Shown here: positions 35,268 through 46,349 of the stretch, one piece after another
How positions within the stretch are numbered: position 1 is the first letter of the stretch
Layout of the letters: each line of letters opens with the position of its first letter
DNA from: Dipteris shenzhenensis
Taxonomy: Eukaryota > Polypodiophyta > Polypodiopsida > Gleicheniales
Assembly: GCA_047967505.1 (NCBI GenBank)
Contig: CM106540.1
Reading direction: 5' to 3' (one strand)
Length of the DNA stretch: 64,000 nt
Notes under the pieces: generated by a model
Database searches by the model: none
Told to the model about the DNA's origin: nothing
The model's input: the letters and a program-made list of their open reading frames with translations, nothing else
Program-made: the position numbers and the translations under genes

Positions 35268-35899
35268 AAGATCGGAACGGAGTAGATGTTGTGCTTCTGT
35301 TCTTGGGTCTCACTATCTTGGAGAACTTGACATTGAGTTCAACTTATGTATGCTATCCATTAATGGTTTCCATAGTTTCTCAGCTCTGCTGCAGATAAAG
35401 TGACAAAGAAAGTAGGTGGACCTAGTTGCCTTATCATTGCGAAAAGTTTTTCTTCAAGTAGTACTTGTAGTCTGCCAACGTTCTCAAATGGGAGAAGTCT
35501 CGAAATTTAATATTTGAATGTAGTAGTTTTTCAATGTTAGTGTCCAAGAGAGCATCTTTTGCTTGTATTATTGTTCCTTTTGTTTGTGCCTTACGCATCT
35601 AAACCAAGGAGGAGGAAAGAACTTGTCTTACCAAAATTTTCATTGTTTTAAAGAAAAGGTTGTCTACGGACAAGGCAAAGAGACGATCCACATTTGTTAA
35701 CTCCCACTTTGCAATGTCTTGATATGATATGTGCTTCGAAAGATTGTAGCTTCGTGGGTTTCCAAAGAAAAGTTTTGGAAAAGAAAATATAGGGAAGTCA
35801 CTAATAATTCTCTCAATGCAAGCATTGTGAAAGTGGTCGCATGATTCTGCTCATGTAGTTATGTTTGAATGTGAGTTTGCGTTTCAAGGCTACTTCAAT

Positions 35900-36110
35900 A
35901 GTATCATGTTCGGTTAAAAACCTTGGCAAGACTCGTTGAGCTCGTCTACGTCTGCAAATACATTGACAACGCTTCCATGAAGGCCATATTGACCTTCATA
36001 AGTTAGCTCCCTAATTTGAGCAAATGGTATTCTAATCGCTACCAAGTGTGCTTCAATGTCATTGAGGTTGCTTGTGTATTTTGTTTTTTGGTTCATTTGC
36101 ATGTTCTTTG
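35900..36110 (-). pseudogene. Helentron-1 DUF6570-like N-terminal block
   Basis: Frame 36102-35914 reads NDIEAHLVAIRIPFAQIREL, then GQYGLHGSVVNVFADVDEL, matching the conserved Helitron N-terminal region that precedes Rep (usually IPFMQIRELPRGGQ...HGNVVNVP). Flanking frames are broken. Confidence 0.75.
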
Positions 36111-36685
36111 AATTTTTCCTTTTTAAACATCTTTATAGAAAAAGTGAAAATAATACCTTGGTTGATGACTGCTTTGTTGCTACAGTTACTCCGTTTGCTT
36201 GAAGAAATATAGCCATGGTTGTCTTAAGCTTTTTCATTTTTGACCGAAATTTCAATGAACCACAACATAGACATGGAAATCTTGGAGTGTCCAATATCTT
36301 TTTAAACTATTGGTCTTTTAACGAAACTTGGTTTCTTTTTCTCTTGTGCCCACCAAGGTTGTTTGCTTCTATTGGTGCATTTGATGTTGTGGGACTTCAA
36401 AGAGGATGCATAATATCTCTTCGCAACGTGTAAATTTTGTTTACAGTTGCCTTATTGGAAGGGCTTTAAAAAATAGACGATATGTCTTCAGCAAGGATTT
36501 TCTTTCATAAGTTCGTGTAGATGTGAATGAACGCAAGATCGCACCATGGCACTCGTTGAAGGACCTAGACCTTCGTAATGCTGCTTGAATTTGTCCTCCC
36601 CACCCTTAACATTACACACTTGAGTGCCTACTTCCATGGTAAGGCTAGAGCCTTTGACCGTTTGGATTCTATGATGCATCTCAGG

Positions 36686-37150
36686 GCCTGTCTGCTTTAA
36701 AACCGGTGAATCGAGGGCTTTTGCGCCTCAAAATGATGCTTTGGATGCCAGCCGTGAGCCTGGTAAACTTTCACGGCAGCTGCCCTCTGTGCAGCTAAGA
36801 AAGGATTCAGATGGAAGTGGGGTGGAACGGAGCGGGGATCCATAACTGAATGCATTCCGCCTGCGCGAAAGTCTTGGGAAGCAGGGCCGTGAAAGGGCTC
36901 CCTTCCTAGTGCTGATCGTATCCTGCGTGCTTCTTGTGTTCCACGGTTCAGGGCATCCCTCAGGGCAGGCATAGCAGGCGCAGATGGACCGCTTGGAAAT
37001 GCAGCGCCCTTGACAGCGGGCAGGCGCAAAGGAGAAGATTGATTCGGGGTCTGTTCCCACACGTCGTCGGTGAAAGAAACCTTGATTTCGTGGATGAGCT
37101 TTCGATTCTCATAGATCAGTCGATCCTAGCTCAGCAACACCGTTCAAGGT
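36686..37150. other. GC-rich island inside the Helentron
   Basis: About 460 bp are markedly GC-richer than the surrounding element. The minus strand is open for 121 codons (37062-36697; ALRDALNRGTQEARRIRSAL). The plus strand also has a protein-like frame (SRAFAPQNDALDASREPGKL). I cannot decide the strand. Abrupt composition change suggests a captured host fragment or secondary insertion. Confidence 0.5.
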
Positions 37151-37662
37151 TGGCACGCAGACGATGGTCTGAATTTACACCTTACTTTGTAAGTATGTTC
37201 AATCGGTAAGTGAATCAATGGGCAGATTGTGCACATATTGTTTGATTCATTCAACAACAAAGTGTATGTATCATTGTTCTTGTTATGGCCTGTTATTTTT
37301 TTTGCAGAAAGTTTTACCCCATCATAACATAGGAAAGTAAAAGTTGTCCCAAAGATTGAATGAAATCGTTCAAGGATGTCAACAATCAATGCACGAGAGG
37401 CTGCAGATTTCATAACAAAGTTTTCCATACTTTCAAAAGTCAACATACAATCTTTGTTCATCGAATTCAACATGTGCCATGGACTGTTACAAGTGTTTGG
37501 TGTGCACATGATGTTTTCAAATATAGCTCTTAGCAATTGTTCATATTTAAGAGCTGGGAAAATTTTTACAAGGAATAAAATAACATTTGTATTCAATGGA
37601 TATGAAAGCAAGAAATTTGAATCCTCTGCTAATTGTTTTTGAAGAAGCTGTTCAAAGTCCAT
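37144..37662 (-). pseudogene. Unrecognised 172-codon frame at the 5' side of the Helentron
   Basis: The AT-rich, Asn-rich frame (MDFEQLLQKQLAEDSNFLLS; ICPLIHLPIEHTYKV) has the codon style of the Helentron genes and the same strand. It may be the start of the Rep protein or an accessory ORF. Some Helentrons carry an OTU protease, but I cannot see its catalytic motifs, so no function is claimed. Confidence 0.4.
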
Positions 37663-39242
37663 GTTTGCCTTTCAGAATATTTTATAGTTGTCAATTTAAT
37701 TGAACAGGATTTGAAGTAATTAAAGCTGAAGTTAAAGCAATTCAATATTGCATTAGTAATGTCATGCAACTTACATCTCATTAAGAGAGGAAAAATAAAT
37801 CATGCATTTGATTCAAATGCAATAATAAACCCAAAGCTATTAACTGTGAAGCTCCCACTAGGTTTACAAGTCCTTAGCTTGCTTCAAGACATCATCAAAT
37901 CCTCTTCATACAATTGGAGAAATGGAAAAGGCAAACAAAGCACAATGTCCACATATGGGCCTCTAATGTGAACCGGTACTTGTTCGCCTCCACGTTGCAC
38001 AATATTGCTTGTAAGAGAAGGTACTTGCACAATAGTTTGAAGGCTTTTGCAAGAGAAGCAATAAGGATGAAGGGAGTCTCTACTGGCACGAACACCTCCA
38101 CATGCCTCGAATACATGCTCGATCAAGTTAGCATTGATATTTGTAAAATTTAGAATGCCAAACACCTACAATCATGAGAAATCTTTCACATAAGCATTTG
38201 CTAGCAAAAGAGGAAACAAATTTTCCAAGAAAGTAGTATACCTTTGTGCCATAACCCAAGCATGAAACTTGGTTAACGAATCATCTTTCATTGGACCATC
38301 GGGAACCTCAGCTAAAATAGTAAAGTCAAATACACAAATGGTACCCTTTGCTTTCAGAGATGATACATTTTCAAGATATACATCACCACACCTTCTTCAT
38401 TGAACTCTTGTATAAGTTGAGTGAGAGTTGCTTTCCTCTCATTCATGAATGAGAGCTGTATCAAACAAAATAAGTTAATTGTAGCAAAGGAAAAATGAGC
38501 CTTACTTCTCTAAATGTGTCATGCAAAATAGCTTCCAATGAAACTTACTGTACATGAATGAGAGCTATATAAAAAAAAATAAGTTAATTGTAGCAAAGGA
38601 AAAATGAGCCTTACTTCTCTAAATGTGTTATGCAAAATAGCTTCCCATGAAACTTGCTGTAGCTCAATCCTCGTCGCGTGGCCCATCAGCAACAACAACA
38701 ATGATTTGGTCTCCCATGCCTTCATCACTTGCAACTTCAATGATGAAAATTGCAATAGTCCCCATCACATTTGCTACTAACAATTGACCAAAGTTAATCA
38801 TCTCAGCGGCCCAAGGGACGTATGTGCGTAGTGAGTGATCAGGTAGCATATGAAGGTTGCCCTCAAAAGGCTCCCCCCTAATGATGCATGTAGTGGCATC
38901 AATAAGTAGGGAATATCTACAGGGTCCACCCTCAGTTGTTCCCTTTGGTACAACAGTTGCCCCTTCTATTCTTTAGAACTCCTCAACTTGCAAGAAGTTC
39001 ACAAACTGGTGAATGCAAGCATTGGGTATGAGCAATGATATTGTGTGAGAACAAAACTTGTCCATAGAGTCTCCTTTTAAGAAAGTAGGATTTTTTATTT
39101 TGAGACTCTGTGTTTCCTTGTTCTAATGCAATTGCTCTTCACTTTTCATACAAGTGATATTTTTTTCTTTCAAGACTCTGTGTTTCCTTGTTCTAATGCA
39201 ATTACTTAATGGAACAATTTATCATTCATCCTCATTAGGTAT
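37663..39242 (-). other. Unassigned region with coding-like remnants
   Basis: Minus-strand frames include GGPCRYSLLIDATTCIIRGE and AAEMINFGQLLVANVMGTIA (about 38950-38700), and CVFDFTILAEVPDGPMKDDS (about 38350-38270). They look protein-derived but I do not recognise the family. Direct duplications are present: 109-bp units at 38444-38552/38553-38661, and a repeat of about 29 bp at 39103 and 39174. Confidence 0.35.
38444..38661. repeat. 109-bp tandem duplication
   Basis: CATGAATGAGAGCT... at 38444 repeats from 38553 with a few substitutions, including the full TTAATTGTAGCAAAGGAAAA segment. Confidence 0.8.
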
Positions 39243-39413
39243 TGAGAGTGCTCTCAACGGAAGCAAGAACGAAAGAAGGAGAGAGAGAGACAGAGAGCCA
39301 CACAAGTTTTGGTGGGTGCAGAACCACCCTAATCTTCTTTTTCATTAATTTATATATGTGTTTGAGTATTGTACATAACCGGGGTAAAGGCACAGTGACC
39401 TTTAACCCCCACA
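39243..39413 (-). repeat. Copia-2 3' LTR
   Basis: Partner of 44921-45091, immediately preceded on the minus strand by the purine tract TTTAAGTGGGAGGT, as in Copia-1. Confidence 0.93.
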
Positions 39414-39474
39414 ACCTCCCACTTAAAGGACAATGTGCCTTTAAGGGAGAACAACCAGTGAGCATACTATCCAA

Positions 39475-40385
39475 TGCCCATCAATACACGGCAATACTCA
39501 AACCGCTGACTAGGTAGACTCTTCGTCAGCATATCTGCAGGGTTATCACATCTGTATGAACCTTGATAAGCTCTATGCGCTTGTCGTCAAGTGCCTCCCT
39601 GATGAAATGGTACCTGACCTCAATGTGTTTGGTCTTTGCATGAAAGACCGGATTCTGTGCTGGCTGAATAGCACTCATGGAATCACTATAGCACTCATGG
39701 AATCACTATGCAATGTCGGTACACCTGTATGAATCCCCAAATCTCCCACTAGCCGATCAAGCCATATAGCCTCCTTGCAACCCTCTGTGGCTGCAACATA
39801 CTCAGCCTCTGTGGTAGACAAAGCAACGCACCTCTGTGCACGAGACATCCACAACACTGCACCACCTACAAAGGTGAACACATAACCAGAAGTGGATCTC
39901 CTACTATCCACATGCCCTGCATAGTCTGAATCTGTGTACCCAAGTACACGCATGTCTCCTTTACCAAAGCAGATGCACATCTCCTTGGTACCCTTCATGT
40001 ACCTCATGATGCACTTAACTGCCTCCCAATGCCTCTTTCCTGGATTAGCCATATACCGACTAACAACTCCCACTGCAAATGCAATGTCTAGTCTAGTAGC
40101 TATCATAGCATACATAAGACTCCTAGCTGCTAATGCATAAGGAACCTTGGCCATCATGGCCCTTTCCTCATTTGATTTGGGACTATTTATATGACTCAGT
40201 TTCACATATGGAGGCAATGGAGTACTCACTGCCTTCCCCCCCTCCATATTGAAACGCTGCAATACTTTTGTAACATACTCTTTTTGTGAAAGCCAAAGGA
40301 GTTTCCTACTCCGATCACGCGTGATGCGCATACCAAGAATATGACCTGCAAGTCCCAAATCCTTCATATCAAAGGCCTCATGCAA
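39475..40385 (-). pseudogene. pol: Copia-2 C-terminal RT and RNase H
   Basis: The frame resumes at 40385 with MHEAFDMKDLGLAGHILGMR and covers RT thumb and RNase H (YTDSDYAGHVDSRRSTSGY, ALSTTEAEYVAATEGCKEAI). It ends early at 39675, where a 20-bp duplication (39668-39687 = 39688-39707) shifts the frame. The normal C-terminus, ending in a MGIG-like motif, is readable in another frame down to about 39475. Confidence 0.88.
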
Positions 40386-40402
40386 CTTGGCCTTTAATGC
40401 AT

Positions 40403-42536
40403 CTAGCTCATAAGTATTCTTGCTAATAGCATATCATCCACATATAGTGCCAAGATTATCAGGCTATTATCCTTAGCCCTTTTAGTGTAGAGGCAGTGAT
40501 CAATTTCACTCCTTCTAAAACCCTGGGACCGAATGAAAGCATCAAACTTCTGATACCATTCTCTAGGTGCTTGCTTAAGACTATAGAGACTCTTCTTCAG
40601 CTTGCAAACTAAATGCTCTTTGCCCTTTTCTTCAAAGCCTTCCGGCTGCACCATGTAAATTTCCTCATGCAAATCCCCATGCAAGAAAGCTGTCTTAACA
40701 TCCATTTGCATAAGCTCCATATCCTCTGATGCCACTAGTCCAAGCATGCATCTAAGTGTGGTCATCTTCACAACTGGAGAGAATATCTCATCAAAGTCCA
40801 CACCCTTCTCTTGCTTGAACCCTTTAGCAACCAAATGGGCCTTGTACCTAGGCACGTCATCACCTGTGACCTTCATTTTGTAGACCCATTTACATGGCAA
40901 TGCTTTCTTTCCATGTGGCAAAGAAACCAAGTCCCAAGTCTTATTCTTCATAAGTGAACTCATCTCTGATTGCATACCATACTCCCACTTGCGTTGATCC
41001 TCACGCATCATAGCCTCTCTGTAGCAAGAAGGCTCCCCGCAATCAGTAAGCATCACATAGTCTACCCCTGGAACAAACCTATCACGCGGTCTAGACACTC
41101 TAGAAGATCTTCTCAAGGGCATTTCAGCTTGCTGTCCCACTTGCATATCAGCCACATTTGGCTCATCATTTCCACCAATAGATGATCCATTATCTACCCT
41201 TGATTGTATACCTGTGGGAGTACTTGGTGGTACCATTTCTTGCACATTTGGTGCATGGACAGCTTGCTGTCTATTAACATATGCAGGTGGATTCACATCC
41301 TGGAAAGTGATTCTCCTCATTTCCACATCCCTCATGGGTGCCTTATGCATCTTCTTCTCATTGAAGACCACATCATGGCTACGTATGATCTTCTTTGCTT
41401 CTGGATCCCAGAGACAATAGCCCATCTCTCCACTTTCACCATAACCCAGAAAGATGCATTTCCTAGACTTAGGATCTAGCTTCTTTCGAAGCTCTTTTGG
41501 CACATGTGCATATGCCTCACACCCAAATATATGCAAATGAGAGTAAGAGGGCTTCTTGCCACTCCATGCCTCTTCAGGAATACCACCATCCAAACTCTTA
41601 CTAGGTGATCTATTGATCACATGCACTGCAGTCTTCATTACCTCAGCCCAAAAACCACCAGAAAGACTTGCATTGGAAAGCATGCATTGCAACCTTTCTT
41701 GAATGGTACGCTTCATCTTTTCTGCAACTGGATTTTGCTCTGGAGTACGAGGGGATGTGAGCTCCCTCTTAATCCCACGTGTATCACAGAAATGCTGAAA
41801 GTCATGAGAGAGATACTCTCCACCATTGTCAGTCCGTAGGCATTTAAGCATTCTACCTGACTGATTCTCAACCAAGGCCAGCCATTTCTGAAATACCTGG
41901 AACACATCACTCTTCCGAGCTATAGCATAAGCCCACACTTTCCTAGTTGCATCATCAATGAATGTCACATAGTATTCAGCCCCGCCTAATGACCATGTAG
42001 ACATAGGACCACATACATCTGAATGCACCAAATCAAGCTTTTCAAACTCTTTCTTTCCCCTTCTTTTATGGGCTGATTTGGTCTGCTTCCCATAGAGACA
42101 ATGCTCACAAAATTCAAAATCAGAGAAACTCGAATGCGGTACATAACCCAAACGGCATAAGAGTTTCATTCCATTCTGGCTCATGTGCCCCAACCTGCAA
42201 TGCCACAAAGAAGTGCTTGGCTGCTCGGTTATTGCAACAACATGATCAAACACCCCTGATAGATGTAAGGGATACAAAGTCCCACACTTGGCACCCCTAG
42301 CCAAAAGCATAGAGCCCTTCTGAATTTTCCAACTCTGAAAGCCAAAAGTGGTGTGAAAACCAGCATCATCTAGCTGACCCACTGAAATAAGACTCTTGGT
42401 CAGCTTAGGCACATGTCTCACATGTTTCAAAACAAATGCAGACCTATTTGCAAAAGAAAATTTTATGTCACTTACTCCCACTATGTCACATGCATAGTCA
42501 TTTCCAAGATGCACACAACCTGTCTTTGGGAATATG
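40403..42536 (-). pseudogene. pol: Copia-2 integrase and N-terminal RT
   Basis: The long frame (703 codons from 42514) has GAG-pre-integrase (LWHCRLGHMSQNG, CEHCLYGKQ), integrase DDE residues (HSDVCG, RTDNGGEY, PVAEKMKRTIQE), and RT with CKWVYKMKV, VDFDEIFSPVVKM, FLHGDLHEEIYM and ALYVDDMLLA, where it stops at 40403 by frameshift. The tryptophan codon mutated in Copia-1 is intact here. Confidence 0.9.
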
Positions 42537-43473
42537 CATCATCTGAAGTGGTAAGCAACTCTGCAAATAAACTAGACATGAACAGAACGTCATTGTCACT
42601 ATCATGTGTGACTGCATTGATCTCCTCGATCTTCACTTTTCCTTTGTCCTCCCTTGGACTCTCTTCCTTCTGATTTGCACCCCAATTTGCATTCTTTTTC
42701 TTATCCTTTTGCTCTCTTTTTAGCTTGCAGCAATCCTTTTTCATATGGCCCTTCTTGCCACAGTGGTAACACTCAATGTTCCGTGCCCTGGATTTGCTAC
42801 GAGACTTCCCTCTTTCTTGGGACTTCCCCCTGAACTGTGATCTGCCCCTTTGCACATTTAAGACTGCATCTTGCTTGTTGCCATCCATAGACTTCCATCT
42901 AATCTCCTCGGCCAACAAGCTACGCACAACATCATCAAATTTCAGTACTCCACCAGGTGGAGAGTTACTGACAGCTGTACGGAAGGTATCCCATGAGGAT
43001 GGCAATGAACATAAGAGAAATATTGCCTTAGTCTCCACATCAAAATTCATCTTCTGAGCCTGAAGCTGGCTGAAAATAATATTGAATTCATTCAAGTGAG
43101 AAGCAATGGAGACCCCTTCCTTCATCTGCAACTCAAACAACCTCTTCATGAGGTAAACTTTATTAGAGGCAGTTTCCTTCTCATAAGTGGCACACAATTT
43201 CTTCCACAAATCTTCCGTAGCCTGCTCATTTACTACTGTGAAATAAACTGACTCTACAAGATGAAGTCTAATAGTAGACTTTGCTAATGCATCCAACTCA
43301 TTCCAATCATCCTCAGACATATTTGCAGGCTTAGCTTCAATCCCTGCCAAGGGTTTAATCTGCTTCTTTTGAATAAGCACATCCCTTATTTGTTCTTTCC
43401 ACAAAGAAAAGTTTGTCCCATCAAACTTTTCAATGCTGAAAAACTCCTTTTCAAACATGGAAGAGAATGCCAT
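42481..43473 (-). pseudogene. gag: Copia-2 gag
   Basis: The start ATG at 43473 precedes FEKEFFSIEKFDGTNFSLWK, the UBN2-type gag opening. The basic nucleocapsid has CCHC knuckle CYHCGKKGHMKKDC (about 42770-42730). The frame runs on to stop at 42481, overlapping pol in another frame. The expected protease box (D-S/T-G-A) is absent: the sequence goes from SLFAELLTTSDDAYSQ almost directly to the VHLGNDYACDI block. In Copia-1 these are separated by the protease active-site region. So about 35 codons appear deleted with a frameshift. Confidence 0.88.
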
Positions 43474-43497
43474 GATGTAAATGAAAAAAAATCCCAA

Positions 43498-44902
43498 ATG
43501 CTAGTGCCTGCAAGAGAGAATCACAACAAATACCAGGTGCATCCAAATGTGTATTCCACAATAGACTGAAATATCACCAAAAACTCAAAGCTCAAAGCAT
43601 CAAAAGATGCATCTGACTCATGTGCATATACTATGCATCCATATGAGCAAATCTGACCCAAAAGAAAATGCCAATAAGTGCCAAATGACTCAAGCATAAA
43701 CACCGTCCATTGGCATATGCATCAATAATATCTCATCCAAGAGAGCATAGCACTATTAGTGCATCATCTGCAATGTGTCAAAGCTGTCCATCAGCATAAA
43801 ATAGCATCCATGTGCAAAGCGTCCATAAAAAATAGCATCCCACAAGGCAATTTGGGCCTATCAGCGCATCCAATAAGGACTGCAATGCATCCAAATGGCC
43901 TATAAATCATCCATTGCAACCCAATGCATACCACGAATGAGCACACACTGCACACTGCTCAAACTGCAACCAGAGTGATCTGCATAAGGTATGCTTAAGA
44001 AATCGTAGTCCCACGGTAATGATTGCTATTGAAAATAGAACCTGAGATGCCTCAAAACATGGGCGCCATTGCATAATCAGACTCAGCAAGAAAATCTGCA
44101 AATCTCTCTCTTCTGCCAGAACTCCAAAATCCCAACCGATGAGTGAGAAATGGGAGTCAACACTTATCCACTGCCATGTGGCATAAATCTAAGGTTTCAA
44201 AACCTTAGAATGAAAAATGCATAACAGAGAGACAAAATCGAATACACAGAGATCTATAACTCTGAAAATCCTCCACCGAATCGCGTAAGAACTGATAGGT
44301 AGGGGTTTTTGGGCATCCGGAACGCAATGGGACAGATAGTTTTGGAAATCGTGGTCTCAATCACTAGGTCCAACACACGGACTGAAAAACGTTTTTGGAA
44401 ACAAAGCTGTTTGTAAACTCCACTGGAGTGCAAATGATGAGCAACATAGAAGTTTTAGGACCTCCTGAGTCCACCGGAACTGACAGATCTGCAAATAGTT
44501 GCTCCAAACTTGAGTTCCAACACCCGGGCAAAAAACGCAGAAACTGACACAGTGAGTTAGAAATCCAATGAAATGATCCCAGATTCAAGAATGAAGGTGT
44601 TTCCAGGCTCCTGAAGTAATGTGGACACCAAAAGCAAGCAATAGTTGCCTCTACAAGTCAATACAGAGTCTCTGTCATCGAACAGAACAGGGAAAAGCTC
44701 AAAAAACGACTTTTTCTTTCAAACCACTTAATAGGCTCTCAAAACCACTTCGCAAAGCCAAAGTGACTTTTCCAAAGGTTCCTTCAAGGTCTTTGCACAC
44801 TTGAATGCAAGTAAAGTCATCACAAAGCTTCCCACAAAGCTTCTCCTTCCTCCCACAGAGCTGTTGAGATTCCAAGCATTCACGCACGCTTAGCTAGATC
44901 AC
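43498..44902 (-). other. Copia-2 leader
   Basis: 1.4 kb between primer site and gag with no frame above about 75 codons. It is AT-richer than the Copia-1 leader and lacks its GC repeats. I see no captured gene. Confidence 0.5.
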
Positions 44903-44920
44903 CCGAGCTCTGATACCAGT

Positions 44921-45091
44921 TGAGAGTGCTCTCAACGGAAGCAAGAACGGAAGAAGGAGAGAGAGAGACAGAGAGCCACACAAGTTTTGGTGGGTGCAGA
45001 ACCACCCTAATCTTCTTTTTCATTCAATTATATATGTGTTTGAGTATTGTACATAACCGGGGTAAAGGCACAGTGACCTTTAACCCCCACA
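44921..45091 (-). repeat. Copia-2 5' LTR
   Basis: On the minus strand it begins TGTGGGGGTTAAAGG and ends AGCACTCTCA. It differs from 39243-39413 at one site near the AACG(G/A)AAG motif and two in the CATT(C/A)A(A/T) stretch. Confidence 0.93.
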
Positions 45092-45570
45092 GGTATGCTA
45101 TCTCCATGTTATACAGCTTTGATCCAAAGTTACCAACAACCATGACATTTAGTGCCATCTTGTTTGGTGCGTTGTCAAGGTGATTTTTTAGCACCCTAAA
45201 ATTAAATACAATTTCGTGCACTATTTCACCTTTGACTTGCTTGAGATTGTTGAGGTTCAGCAATACATCTTCCTTATTGAAGTTGTGTTGGAACTTTTTT
45301 GGGAACATAGCCTTCAGCTCATCCCATGTCATGAAATGCTTATTGGGATACTTTGGAAGTTTCATACTTGCAAAGCAATTTTTCCTCAAAGGCACATCTA
45401 TGAGGTTGACAATTAATTACGTAATGCTGAGTGATGCTAGTGAATTTCCACCCCCTACAAAGTTTCTTTCCTTGGAATTATTGCTTTTTCAATGGGCGGA
45501 TTATGTGGTGATGGTAGGAAGTCATTCGCATCTTTACACGCTTTGTACGAAATCACTTCATCATTCTCTT
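45092..45570 (-). pseudogene. Retrotransposon gag relic into which Copia-2 inserted
   Basis: Minus-strand frame (stop codons aside) reads FMTWDELKAMFPKKFQHNFN, then LLNLNNLKQVKGEIVHEIVF, LDNAPNKMALNVMVVGNFG and KLYNMEIAY. This resembles the capsid-type gag of gypsy elements. The frame is cut at 45091 by Copia-2, and target-side sequence resumes at 39242. Confidence 0.55.
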
Positions 45571-46253
45571 CCTTGGACATAAGCTGTTTGCTTGTTGCAA
45601 ATTAAAAATATGATAGAAGACATTTACAATTAGTGAATCTATTTGAGAGGTTTATATCATTTGGTTGTCACAATAAATTATCCCTTCTCATAAAGTTAAA
45701 GTACCATTGTAACTTGTCAAAGTTTCGTCAACTCACGAATGATAATTTGGAGGAAACAAAGTAATAAACACTCAATTTCGCTAGTTTGTTTAAATCTTTA
45801 ATAGCAAAACATGGTTTTCATGCATATTATAAATTCAAATGTATGGAATATCTGAAATGAATTCTTTAGGTATGCCAATTGTCATCAATAAAGAAAAACC
45901 AAATAACAAGGGAAAAAATAGATTTGTTCTCAATCTAAGTCAATGTTAATGACTTCGCTTGCACCACCTTTACGCACAACTTACTTGTCCTTCATTTGAG
46001 TGACATGTTTATTTCTAGTTGAATGTTGGACATAGGATGTAATGGTGGTGGATTTAAAACTAACGTATTCAGGATACAGCCTCTTCACTATTAACATAAA
46101 CACGGAAAAAAGTAATTACAACTTCAAAATAATCCACAAAATGTTAGGAGGGAAGTTGGTTGATTATCTTGAGCGTACGCCTCTTGGGCAACCTCCTGAA
46201 ATGATCTTTTGGGCCAAAACAATCAAATGTTGACACCTTGCCAAAATATAGGG
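45571..46253. other. Unassigned, AT-rich
   Basis: No gene recognised. The right end holds an extra copy of TTTTGGGCCAAAAC (46207) followed by ACACCTTGCC, the motif pair that also builds the neighbouring hairpin. Confidence 0.35.
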
Positions 46254-46349
46254 ATGTGAAAATGTCCTCTTTTGGGCCAAAACAGGGAGCGCGTTAAACA
46301 CCTTGCCAACGCACTCCCTGTTTTGGCCCAAAAGAGGACATTTTCACAT
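46254..46349. repeat. 42-bp near-perfect inverted repeat with 12-base loop
   Basis: The arms 46254-46295 and 46308-46349 pair with a single mismatch. The loop is AAACACCTTGCC. The arms contain CTCTTTTGGGCCAAAACAGG. Possible identities: a MITE, an element-terminal hairpin or a small-RNA precursor. Confidence 0.85.

Larger units (their letters stand above)
31811..37662 (-). mobile_element. Helentron-type rolling-circle transposon relic (Rep, PIF1 helicase, APE-like endonuclease)
   Basis: Minus-strand modules run in order: an unrecognised frame (37662-37144), a GC-rich island (about 37150-36690), a DUF6570-like block (about 36100-35910), HUH Rep (about 35270-34420), PIF1 helicase (about 34290-32590) and an exonuclease-endonuclease-phosphatase domain (about 32420-31811). 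Rep-helicase-endonuclease on one strand is the Helentron architecture, unlike ordinary plant Helitrons, which lack the endonuclease. Stops and frameshifts are frequent. Element termini were not identified. Confidence 0.75.
39243..45091 (-). mobile_element. Copia-2: Ty1/copia retrotransposon, complete in outline but defective
   Basis: This 5849-bp element has 171-bp LTRs (39243-39413 and 44921-45091) differing at three positions by eye, and a 5-bp target duplication GGTAT (39238-39242 and 45092-45096). The minus-strand order is 5' LTR (right), tRNA-iMet primer site (44918-44903), a 1.4-kb leader without recognised genes, gag, pol, polypurine tract (39427-39414) and 3' LTR (left). Gag-pol carries several lesions. 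It is related to Copia-1 but the LTR and leader differ. Confidence 0.93.

Noticed and set aside
37144-37662. OTU-type cysteine protease of a Helentron
   Set aside because: The position would fit, but I cannot see the catalytic Asp-x-x-Cys or His motifs, so it stays unrecognised.
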